Source: an uncultured Dorea sp. (GTDB lineage Bacteria; Bacillota; Clostridia; Lachnospirales; Lachnospiraceae). From it: a DNA stretch of 12,055 nucleotides. Under the pieces are notes generated by a model that searched no databases, was not told where the DNA came from, and saw nothing but the letters and a program-made list of their open reading frames with translations. The stretch lies in the NCBI GenBank assembly GCA_910587575.1, contig CAJULU010000049.1, positions 20,951 to 33,005 on the forward strand. The letters are read 5' to 3'. How positions within the stretch are numbered: the first letter of the stretch is position 1; each line of letters begins with the position of its first letter. Both the position numbers and the translations under genes were made by a program. Below are positions 5,154-12,055 of the stretch, in pieces.

Positions 5154-7853
5154 TTGAAACATTTAAAATTTATTGATGAGCACGGCAGTTTCCTGCTGAA
5201 GCAGCCGGAAAATACAAGTTACTTATATTTTCCCCTTGCTTCAGAAACCGGATTAAAAAGCGCTGTCACACCGAATCTGGGCGGCGACGCAAAAATCAGC
5301 CAGGAAACCTTCTTATTAGAACCAGTAAGCTCCGAGAATCTGCACAACAATCGTTCCACCCGCAATTTCTGGTTTACCGGAAACGATATGGGTGCATACT
5401 CCATTGCCGGAGCATCTGCTGAACAGGAACATGCAAGGTTTCAGGAGGCACAGGATCCAAGCGAACTGACCGCCGGTTTCATGTGGCAGACCTTAAAGCG
5501 GACTTCTGAAACCTGCCAGTTATCCTCTGCAGTCACCTCCTTTATTCCAAGAGACGCTAATGTAGAGATTATGTATGTAACCGTACAGAATCTTGCAGAG
5601 AATCCCCAGGAGCTGACTGCCTATGCAGCAATTCCCGTCTATGGACGAAGTGCGGACAACCTCCGTGATCACCGGAATGTTACGTCCATGCTGCATCGTA
5701 TTGAAACAACAGAAGACGGAATTTTTGTCTGCCCCACCATGTCCTTTGATGAAAAAGGACACCGGCCTAACAAACAGATCTACTATGTGACGGGCTGTAC
5801 CGGGACGGGGAAAAAACCAATCGGCTTTTATCCTACTGTAGAAAGCTTTCTGGGAGAGGGCGGAACCTTTACCCATCCACTCGCCGTATATAAACAATCT
5901 CCCGGAGCCCCTGCTTTTTGCCACGCTGCCGGGAAAGAGGCAATGGGAGCCTTCCGGTTTGAGCCGGTTACGCTTGCTTGCGGTGAAAGCGCTGATTATA
6001 TCGTACTTCTGGGCACGGAAGACAACAAAGAAACCATTTCCACAATCTTGGAAAAATATAATACTGCCGAAAAAGTACAGCGGGCTTTCGAAGCTACAAA
6101 GTCCTACTGGCAAGACCAGACCGCCGTTGCATTTCATACCAAAGAACCTGATTTTGACAATTGGATGAAATGGGTCTGCTTTCAGCCTTTCCTGCGCCGG
6201 CTATTCGGCTGCTCATTTCTTCCGTATCACGATTACGGACGGGGCGGACGGGGATGGAGAGACTTGTGGCAGGATTGTCTGTCCCTGCTTCTGATGGAAC
6301 CGGAACCTGTCGGACATATGATTGCCGCAAACTACGCAGGAGTCCGCATTGACGGGACCAACGCAACCATCATCGGCGATAGAGACGGTCATTTTCTGGC
6401 AGACCGCAATGGAATCACACGGGTCTGGATGGACCACGCACTCTGGCCGCTGATGACAACGAAGATCTATATTGACCAGACCGGGGATATCGGGATACTA
6501 AACAGACAGATTCCCTATTTTAAGGATGCACAAATCATGCGGGGAACCGGAACCGATTCCTTGTGGGAACCGGAACAGGGGAACCAACAGCATACCGAGA
6601 AGGATACCGTCTATACGGGAAGCATCTTAGAGCACCTTCTCCTCCAGCAATTGACTGCCTTTTATGAAGTTGGCGGCCATAATATATACCGCCTCCGAAG
6701 CGCCGACTGGAACGATGCCCTGGACATGGCTTCTGAGCATGGAGAAAGCGTTGCCTTTACCTGTGCCTATGCCGGTAACCTGTCGTCTCTTGCGGCAATG
6801 ATCCGCCTTCTAGACAGCCGTTCTTCTGCACATACGGCTGAACTTCTGGAAGAAATCATGGCGCTGTTAGAAAACAATATAAAGATATTTGATGATATCA
6901 CACAAAAGCAAAAAATACTCTCCGACTATACCTCCAGATGCAGACATCACATCAGCGGCAGGCGTATCAAGATTCCCCTTTCCGCACTGGCCGAAAACCT
7001 GATTCAGAAGGCTGACTGGCTCATCAGTCACTTAAGAACACAGGAATGGATTGAGGTTGGGAAAGACGAAGGGTGGTTCAACAGCTATTACGATAATCAT
7101 GGACATTCGGTTGAAGGTTTTCACGAAAACCATATACGGATGATGCTGACCGGACAGGTATTTGCCATCATGGGCGGAGTTGCCGAAGATCATCACATCA
7201 GAAAAATAACGGCAGGAGCCGACCATTATCTGTACCAGAAAGGAATCGGCGGCTACCGCCTGAATACGGATTTCCATGAGTTAAAATTCGATATGGGCCG
7301 TATGTTCGGGTTTGCCTATGGCGAGAAAGAAAACGGAGCCGTATTCTCCCATATGACGGTGATGTATGCCAATGCCCTGTACCGTAGAGGATTCGTGCGG
7401 GAAGGATGGAAAGCCCTAAAAACCCTTGCCGATACAGCTCTGGATTTTGACACCAGCCATATATATCCGGGGATACCGGAATATTTCCGCTCTGACGGAC
7501 GCGGAATGTATCCGTATCTGACGGGTGCGGCAAGCTGGTATATGCTGACTATGATCACGGAAGTTTTTGGTGTGTGCGGCGAGGCCGGAGACCTGATTCT
7601 CCATCCAAAACTCCTCTCCTGCCAGTTTGATGCAGACGGAACGGCCTCCATTGCGATCCCTTTTGCAGGCAAAAACCTGAATATTATCTATCAGAACAAA
7701 CATCACAAAGATTACGGCGAGTACCTCATGGATTGTGCCTCCTGTGACGGAAACAGCCTTGCGGTAAAAGCAGATACTTATGCCATTCTTCCCAGAAACG
7801 TACTTACCGCTTTGCCAGGTACTTCTCACAGGATCATCATAAATTTACGATAA
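5154..7853 (+). CDS. GH94 glycoside phosphorylase, laminaribiose / beta-oligoglucan phosphorylase-like
   Basis: This is an inverting phosphorylase, probably cytoplasmic, that cleaves a beta-glucoside with phosphate to give alpha-sugar 1-phosphate and a shorter sugar. It has 899 residues, longer than the ~810 of cellobiose phosphorylases and near the size of laminaribiose phosphorylases. The N-terminal beta-sandwich holds TSYLYFPLASETG and NLHNNRSTRNFWF. The catalytic alpha barrel holds GRGWRDLWQD (Arg369, Asp370), RIDGTNATIIGDRDG and the general acid Asp518 in SADWNDALD. His733 (GAVFSHMT) and Thr790-Gly791 complete the expected phosphate site. I start at TTG 5154 because AAAGGAG lies 7 bases upstream and MKHLKFIDEHGSF then begins the fold. 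The in-frame ATG at 5058 would add 32 hydrophobic residues without a ribosome site. The family is certain; the linkage is not, and 1,2-beta-oligoglucan or another specificity is possible. Confidence 0.9.
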   Translation: MKHLKFIDEHGSFLLKQPENTSYLYFPLASETGLKSAVTPNLGGDAKISQETFLLEPVSSENLHNNRSTRNFWFTGNDMGAYSIAGASAEQEHARFQEAQDPSELTAGFMWQTLKRTSETCQLSSAVTSFIPRDANVEIMYVTVQNLAENPQELTAYAAIPVYGRSADNLRDHRNVTSMLHRIETTEDGIFVCPTMSFDEKGHRPNKQIYYVTGCTGTGKKPIGFYPTVESFLGEGGTFTHPLAVYKQSPGAPAFCHAAGKEAMGAFRFEPVTLACGESADYIVLLGTEDNKETISTILEKYNTAEKVQRAFEATKSYWQDQTAVAFHTKEPDFDNWMKWVCFQPFLRRLFGCSFLPYHDYGRGGRGWRDLWQDCLSLLLMEPEPVGHMIAANYAGVRIDGTNATIIGDRDGHFLADRNGITRVWMDHALWPLMTTKIYIDQTGDIGILNRQIPYFKDAQIMRGTGTDSLWEPEQGNQQHTEKDTVYTGSILEHLLLQQLTAFYEVGGHNIYRLRSADWNDALDMASEHGESVAFTCAYAGNLSSLAAMIRLLDSRSSAHTAELLEEIMALLENNIKIFDDITQKQKILSDYTSRCRHHISGRRIKIPLSALAENLIQKADWLISHLRTQEWIEVGKDEGWFNSYYDNHGHSVEGFHENHIRMMLTGQVFAIMGGVAEDHHIRKITAGADHYLYQKGIGGYRLNTDFHELKFDMGRMFGFAYGEKENGAVFSHMTVMYANALYRRGFVREGWKALKTLADTALDFDTSHIYPGIPEYFRSDGRGMYPYLTGAASWYMLTMITEVFGVCGEAGDLILHPKLLSCQFDADGTASIAIPFAGKNLNIIYQNKHHKDYGEYLMDCASCDGNSLAVKADTYAILPRNVLTALPGTSHRIIINLR

Positions 7854-7875
7854 CTTATGAAAGGATTTTTCTAAC

Positions 7876-10287
7876 ATGAAATATGGATATTTTGACGATA
7901 CAAACCGGGAATACGTGATTGACCGGCCGGACACTCCCGCCCCCTGGGCAAACTATCTGGGTTCTCCTGAATACGGTGCAATTATTTCCAATAATGCAGG
8001 CGGGTACAGCTTTGCAAAGTCCGGTGCAAACGGACGGATTCTGCGATATGTTTTCAACAATTTCGACCAGCCCGGCCGCTACCTTTACATCCGTGATAAT
8101 ACTTCCAAAGACTACTGGTCTGCCTCCTGGCAGCCAGTGGGGAAAAGTCTGGATGAATACAAAAGCATCTGCCGGCACGGCATGGGCTATACCAGAATGA
8201 CGGCAGATTACGAAGGCATCCACTCTGATGCAGCCTATTATGTTCCTCTCGGGAAAACCTATGAAGTATGGGCGCTTTCCATAAAAAATCAGTCTGCAGA
8301 CACCAGAAACCTTACTCTGACCGGTTATGCTGAATTTACCAACCACAGTAATTACGAACAGGATCAGGTGAATTTACAGTACTCTCTGTTTATCACAAGA
8401 ACGCTGTTTGAAAGAAACCGGCTGATCCAACAGATTCACGGAAACCTGGATGCCCTGCCGGAAGATGAAAAGGTGGATGAAAAGAATGTAACCGAGCGTT
8501 TTTTTGGTCTTGCAGGCGCTGATATTTCCTCCTTCTGCGGGAAAAAAGATCACTTCCTCGGGAAATATCATGGTTACGGCAACCCACAGGGTGTCATGTC
8601 CGGTCATCTTGGAAATGTGACCAGCTACAACGAAAATTCCTGCGGTGCACTTGCCTGCCAGATCACATTAGCGCCGGAGGAAGAAAAAACGGTTGTTTTT
8701 CTGTTGGGAACCGGCGGAAACGATTATGCAGCCACTCTTCTTAATATTTATAAAAACCCGGCATCAAAAATGAATGAAGACCTAAAGGAGCTTAGGAATG
8801 ACTGGGCGGAAAAGCTCAAGTCCCTGAAAGTGACCACACCCAGTCCGGAATTTAACACCATGCTCAACACCTGGAATGCGTACAACTGCTTCATGACATT
8901 CATCTGGTCCCGAGCCGCATCTTTTATTTACTGCGGTCTTCGTAATGGCTACGGCTATCGCGACACAGTACAGGATATCCAGGGAATCATCCACCTTGCG
9001 CCGGAAATGGCAGCGGAAAAAATCCGCTTCATGCTCTCCGCACAGGTGAGCAGCGGAGGCGGCCTTCCCCTTGTGAAATTCACACACAATCCAGGCCACG
9101 AGGATACCCCGGATGACGAATCCTACCGGCAGGAAACCGGACATCCGGCCTATCGGGCCGACGACGCACTGTGGCTCTTTCCAACCATATACAAATATAT
9201 TGCCGAAACCGGGGATATGGGATTCCTTGATGAAACCATTCCCTTCGCAGACAATGGGGAAGCCAGTGTTTATGAGCATTTGAAACGCGCAATCGCATTC
9301 TCCTTCCATCATCTTGGCCCTCACCGCATGCCCGCCGGACTGTATGCAGACTGGAACGACTGTCTGCGTCTGGGTGCAGAAGGTGAATCTTCTTTTGTTG
9401 CCCTGCAGTTTTATTATGCAATGACAATCCAGAAGAAATTTGCCGGATATAAAAAGGATAGGGATTATACCGCATACCTAGAAGAAAACCAGAAAAAAAC
9501 CGGTGAGATCATCCAGAAAATGTGCTGGGATCAGGACCGTTTTATCCGGGGTTACACAGAAGCCGGAGAACGGATCGGTGCGGCAGGCGACCCGGAGGCC
9601 AGTCTGTGGCTGAATCCCCAGAGCTGGTCTGTCATCAGTGGACTTGCAACCAAGGAACAGGCCAATGCTGTTCTCACAAATGTTTTCAGACAGTTAAATA
9701 CGGAATATGGCGCTTTATTGATGGCTCCGCCTTATCACGCCCATGCCTTTGAGGGCGCTCTCGCTGTAATATACAATCAAGGGACAAAAGAAAATGCAGG
9801 AATTTTCTCCCAGTCACAAGGCTGGCTGATCCTCGCAGAGGCTCTGTGCGGACACGGCGGCCGGGCATTTGCCTACTTCATGGAAAATGCACCTGCCGCC
9901 TGGAATGACAAGGCAGAACTGCGCTGCCTGGAACCTTACTGTTACGGTCAGTTTACAGAAGGAACCGCCAGCAAATACCCTGGCCGCTCCCATGTCCATT
10001 GGCTCACCGGCACCGCCTCTACTATGATGGTGGGCTGCGTAGAAGGAATCTTAGGTCTGCGCCCTGACTTAGACGGAATTACCATAGCGCCGTCCATTCC
10101 CAAAGACTGGCCGCATCTGGAAATCGACAAATATTTCCGTGGAAAACATCTGCATATTCTGATCGATAATCCGAATAAGAAGGAATCCGGATGTGAAAAA
10201 CTTACGTTAAACGGCAAAGATATCCCAGCCAATTACATTCCCGCCTCCCTTCTCAGTGATACAAATGAGATTCATCTGATTCTCTGA
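7876..10287 (+). CDS. GH94 glycoside phosphorylase, cellobiose / chitobiose / cellobionate phosphorylase-like
   Basis: This is an 803-residue inverting phosphorylase of the cellobiose phosphorylase branch. It starts MKYGYFDDTNREYVI..PDTPAPWANYLGS, the standard opening of cellobiose and chitobiose phosphorylases, so ATG 7876 is right; AAAGGA lies 10 bases upstream and the previous stop is 22 bases away, so the two form an operon. The barrel carries NGYGYRDTVQD (Arg362, Asp363), the general acid Asp492 in YADWNDCL, and Thr711-Gly712 in HWLTGTAS. The loop that normally holds the phosphate-site His reads IFSQSQGW, with Gln646 in its place. The C-terminal PAAWNDKAELRCLEPYCYGQF resembles what I remember of cellobionate phosphorylases. 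The donor is probably a glucoside; the acceptor could be glucose, a sugar acid or an amino sugar. It shares only the family with its neighbour, so this is not a recent duplication. Confidence 0.9.
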   Translation: MKYGYFDDTNREYVIDRPDTPAPWANYLGSPEYGAIISNNAGGYSFAKSGANGRILRYVFNNFDQPGRYLYIRDNTSKDYWSASWQPVGKSLDEYKSICRHGMGYTRMTADYEGIHSDAAYYVPLGKTYEVWALSIKNQSADTRNLTLTGYAEFTNHSNYEQDQVNLQYSLFITRTLFERNRLIQQIHGNLDALPEDEKVDEKNVTERFFGLAGADISSFCGKKDHFLGKYHGYGNPQGVMSGHLGNVTSYNENSCGALACQITLAPEEEKTVVFLLGTGGNDYAATLLNIYKNPASKMNEDLKELRNDWAEKLKSLKVTTPSPEFNTMLNTWNAYNCFMTFIWSRAASFIYCGLRNGYGYRDTVQDIQGIIHLAPEMAAEKIRFMLSAQVSSGGGLPLVKFTHNPGHEDTPDDESYRQETGHPAYRADDALWLFPTIYKYIAETGDMGFLDETIPFADNGEASVYEHLKRAIAFSFHHLGPHRMPAGLYADWNDCLRLGAEGESSFVALQFYYAMTIQKKFAGYKKDRDYTAYLEENQKKTGEIIQKMCWDQDRFIRGYTEAGERIGAAGDPEASLWLNPQSWSVISGLATKEQANAVLTNVFRQLNTEYGALLMAPPYHAHAFEGALAVIYNQGTKENAGIFSQSQGWLILAEALCGHGGRAFAYFMENAPAAWNDKAELRCLEPYCYGQFTEGTASKYPGRSHVHWLTGTASTMMVGCVEGILGLRPDLDGITIAPSIPKDWPHLEIDKYFRGKHLHILIDNPNKKESGCEKLTLNGKDIPANYIPASLLSDTNEIHLIL

Positions 10288-10328
10288 TACAGATATTCCT
10301 GTCACAGAATGCTTTTAGAATCTGTCGA

Positions 10329-10368
10329 GGGAGGATACCGGACGGCAAATAACGCCCGGTATCCTCCC
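10329..10368. terminator. Hairpin between convergent GH94 operon and AraC gene
   Basis: A perfect 13-bp stem, GGGAGGATACCGG with CCGGTATCCTCCC, encloses a 14-base loop. It begins 42 bases after the GH94 stop and ends 13 bases before the end of the convergent AraC gene, so it can serve both sides. The T-tract is weak in either direction (CCTGTTTCCC rightward; none leftward). I call it a terminator from the stem strength and position. Confidence 0.65.
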
Positions 10369-10381
10369 CCTGTTTCCCAAC

Positions 10382-11161
10382 TTATTTTGCACACCTGCCA
10401 TCTTTCGTTTCTGTTTCTATATCCCACTGAATCATATGATTTAAGTCCCGGTATTTCTTTGGGGTCATACCTATATATTCCCGAAACTGCTGTATAAAAT
10501 GGCTCTGTGAAGAAAAAGACAGCCTGTTTGCAATGTCAATCATCGAATAATCACTATACTGCAAAAGATTTTTCGCCATTTCAATCTTCTGCCGGCGTAT
10601 ATAGGCGCTGACAGAATCCCCGGTCTCCTTCTTGAATAACCGCGACAGATAGCTTGCCGAAACTCCCAGTTCGTCTGCCAGATCCTCGATGGTAATGCGC
10701 TCTTTCAGATGGGAATAAATATATTCCTTACATACGCTGATATGCCTCGAATTCGTATCACTGCGGCAAATCTTACGCATCTTTTCCGTATAATCCAGTA
10801 CCATCTCTTCATGCAGATTCCGTATCCCCTGAATCGTGTGTATGTCATCCAGTCTCTGAATATAAAAATCGCTCATGCGGAACGCCTGTTCCAGTTCCAT
10901 ACCTTTCTGCTTGCACAGCCTGGTAATCATTGCCGTCGTAATCACAAAATGATATTTCAGATTCGTAACAGGATTTCGTGAAAGCGTCCCGACTCCCTCA
11001 CTGTCGAGAAATCTTTCCTTCTGACAGTTTTCTTTGACCGCTTTCACATCACCGTTCGTTACTGCCTGATAAAATAAAAATTCTTCTGTTGGCTGCCTGT
11101 GTTCTACTTCATCAATCTCATCTTCCGCCTCCAGCAGAAGCCACTCATCCTGATATCTCAT
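10382..11161 (-). CDS. AraC-family transcriptional regulator
   Basis: This is a DNA-binding regulator of 259 residues. The C-terminal AraC domain spans about 139-242 with two helix-turn-helix units: ITIEDLADELGVSASYLSRL (156-175) and the second near 205-228 (MIDIANRLSFSSQSHFIQQF), ending in the family signature GMTPKKYRDL. The N-terminal ~135 residues are mostly helical and show no cupin pattern. NPVTNLKYHFVITTAMITR (63-81) is found in a helical sensor-type AraC group common in Firmicutes, whose ligand is unknown to me. ATG 11161 has AAAGGAG at a 7-base spacing. It converges on the GH94 operon and is the only regulator nearby, so it is the likely activator of the divergent promoters at 4882-5153. 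That is inference from position and from the weak -35 there. Confidence 0.9.
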   Translation of the reverse strand: MRYQDEWLLLEAEDEIDEVEHRQPTEEFLFYQAVTNGDVKAVKENCQKERFLDSEGVGTLSRNPVTNLKYHFVITTAMITRLCKQKGMELEQAFRMSDFYIQRLDDIHTIQGIRNLHEEMVLDYTEKMRKICRSDTNSRHISVCKEYIYSHLKERITIEDLADELGVSASYLSRLFKKETGDSVSAYIRRQKIEMAKNLLQYSDYSMIDIANRLSFSSQSHFIQQFREYIGMTPKKYRDLNHMIQWDIETETKDGRCAK

Positions 11162-11186
11162 AGAATACTCCTTTCATACCATTCCT

Positions 11187-11252
11187 TCATCTGGCTGAAT
11201 TCTTCCAATTCATAAATTCAATCCCTATTGGCAGCTTCTTTTTCCGCTCCAT
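11187..11252 (-). pseudogene. 5' remnant of an AAA-ATPase-like (PF09820) gene
   Basis: ATG 11252, with AGGGGCGG upstream, opens a 21-codon frame starting MERKKKLPIGIE, which matches the very conserved opening of AAA-ATPase-like/PD-(D/E)XK proteins (KLPIGIEDF...). It then breaks to FMNWKNSAR and a stop. In the next frame the same DNA reads ELEEFSQMKEWY and stops at the TGA that overlaps the AraC start codon. KEWY followed by D-G-Y is a later motif of the same family, so an internal deletion may have joined two parts. The first 12 residues support the call; the rest is speculative. It could also be a short leader peptide of the regulator. Confidence 0.4.
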
Positions 11253-11294
11253 ACCTTCACCGCCCCTTTCTGATATGCTCTTCTCTATGCATTT

Positions 11295-11323
11295 ATCTTA
11301 GCATACCTCATACTTTATATCAA
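11295..11323 (-). promoter_or_regulatory. Promoter upstream of the AraC gene
   Basis: On the minus strand TTGATA (11318-11323), a 17-bp spacer and TAAGAT (11295-11300) follow sigma-A rules, and TGC directly before the -10 makes it an extended -10 promoter. The predicted start near 11288 gives a leader of about 125 bases that contains the short AAA-ATPase-like remnant. Confidence 0.6.
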
Positions 11324-11351
11324 CGCTCTGGAAAAACTCATTCCACTCGCC

Positions 11352-11382
11352 ATTATATGGATTCATTTTTAATTCTTTTCAA
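11352..11382 (-). promoter_or_regulatory. Second, weaker candidate promoter upstream of the AraC gene
   Basis: A perfect TATAAT (11352-11357) lies on the minus strand with TTGAAA (11377-11382) 19 bp upstream. The spacer is longer than ideal, and the DNA is AT-rich, where such boxes arise by chance. Confidence 0.3.
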
Positions 11383-11399
11383 AATATACAATTGTCATT

Positions 11400-12055
11400 T
11401 TATGTCAGAGTTCTTGGAAACGGGAACTTCTGCCTCCACCCCGCATCGCAATACTTCTGCATTTTCACGCAGTTCCCCAGTTCTTCATCTATCCAGTCCA
11501 GGAAATCCCTGACCGCATGTTCAACCCCCGGATTCGTACACCGTGCCTTATAAGGCAGGTCATTGGCAGACGGAGAGTCCGGGTAACGAAAATCAGCCGA
11601 TGCCCGATGTTTATCCCACTCTGTACGGCTTCGTTCATTATCTTTCACATAACCATATAATATTCTCGGAGCACGGGTATCATCAAAATCCAGCAGATCT
11701 GCCAGCCGCAGCAAAAGCACGCAGAAGAAAGGATCTACATCATCCACCGGCAGATATTCCAACTCCCGGTTACTGCGAATCTCCGTCCAATCCTCCCCAT
11801 GGGCCTGGCAGACAGCTATCATGCAGTATTTTGAAACCACCCGCAAAGGACGTCTGTCAAACAACTTTCCACGCTTCATTATGCAGCACTTCCGAAAGAC
11901 GGAAGGGGTGCAGTGTCCGAAGATACCATCTGTGGATATCCTCCGGCCACTCTTCTGCCGGGCGTCCCAGTAACTCCGGACAATATTCTCTCAGGAATTT
12001 CCTGCTTTCTCCTGGTAAATCTTCCAGAGCGCTGTTTCTTCCAGCTTTTTTGAAT
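11400..12055 (-). pseudogene. Frameshifted, truncated HD-CE-like domain gene, 5' end off window
   Basis: Two adjoining frames together read as one HD-type domain. The upstream frame, open from the window edge, includes REYCPELLGRPAEEW and RWYLRTLHPFRLSEVLHNEAWK, then stops at TGA 11857-11859. The next frame resumes at once with LFDRRPLRVVSKYCMIAVCQ and holds AHGEDW and LLLRLADLLDFDDTRAPRIL. That last motif is characteristic of HD-CE domains, which in intact proteins usually precede an Hsp90-like ATPase region. The break lies at about 11860-11870 and would be mended by one base lost or two gained. The frame ends at 11400 after GWRQKFPFPRTLT with no ATPase region, so the protein is also C-terminally truncated. 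An ATG at 11879 could give a 159-residue product, but it has no ribosome site and would begin inside the domain. HD-CE proteins are linked to counter-invader systems; this copy looks dead. Confidence 0.65.

Noticed and set aside
5520..6137. Long minus-strand frame (205 codons) inside the first GH94 gene
   Set aside because: It is a shadow of a well-supported GH94 frame. Its own translation shows no domain pattern and no start signal.
7855..8346. Minus-strand frame (163 codons) over the start of the second GH94 gene
   Set aside because: It is antisense to the conserved opening of the phosphorylase, and the translation resembles no family.
8782..9324. Minus-strand frame (180 codons) inside the second GH94 gene
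   Set aside because: It lies over the conserved catalytic-barrel region in antisense, and open frames on the opposite strand are expected from codon bias.
5154..10287. Recent tandem duplication of one GH94 gene
   Set aside because: The two proteins differ in length, N-terminal motifs and barrel motifs (GRGWRDLWQD versus NGYGYRDTVQD), so they are old paralogues brought together.

Overview
The window looks like a chromosomal segment of a gut-type clostridium, most likely Lachnospiraceae. The base composition is moderate, ribosome-binding sites are strong Firmicutes-type (AAAGGAG), and it carries a lipoprotein sugar-binding protein with permeases but no ATPase, GH94 phosphorylases, and a LarB/DUF3842 pair. 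This is a family-level inference only; no rRNA or other marker gene is present.

Left part (1-1555, minus strand): larB, a nickel-pincer cofactor biosynthesis gene running off the left edge, and a DUF3842 gene with its own good promoter. Between them lie a possible 44-codon small ORF and a very regular intrinsic terminator only about 45 bases before the larB start. The last ~24 visible LarB residues do not fit the family and sit in an abruptly GC-rich stretch (about 80% GC in bases 1-60). This suggests a chimeric contig edge or a recombination junction.

Central part (1629-10287): a carbohydrate import and phosphorolysis locus arranged around one divergent control region (about 4882-5153). Leftward run a lipoprotein substrate-binding protein, a MalF-like permease and a MalG-like permease. 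Rightward run two GH94 inverting glycoside phosphorylases of different subfamilies, 22 bases apart. The simplest model is that the importer brings in a beta-linked gluco-oligosaccharide and the two phosphorylases cleave it in the cytoplasm to sugar 1-phosphate plus a shortened sugar. The ATPase must come from elsewhere, as with shared MsmK/MsiK-type subunits. The second enzyme has Gln in place of the usual phosphate-site His.

Right part (10288-12055): a strong hairpin separates the phosphorylase operon from a convergent AraC-family regulator on the minus strand. That regulator probably controls the locus. Upstream of it are decaying accessory genes: the 5' end of what looks like an AAA-ATPase-like (PF09820) gene, and a frameshifted, C-terminally truncated HD-CE-like gene that runs off the right edge.

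I see no tRNA, rRNA, CRISPR array, insertion sequence or phage gene. The most interesting items are the paired, divergent GH94 enzymes, the attenuator-like larB leader, and the gene remnants next to the regulator.
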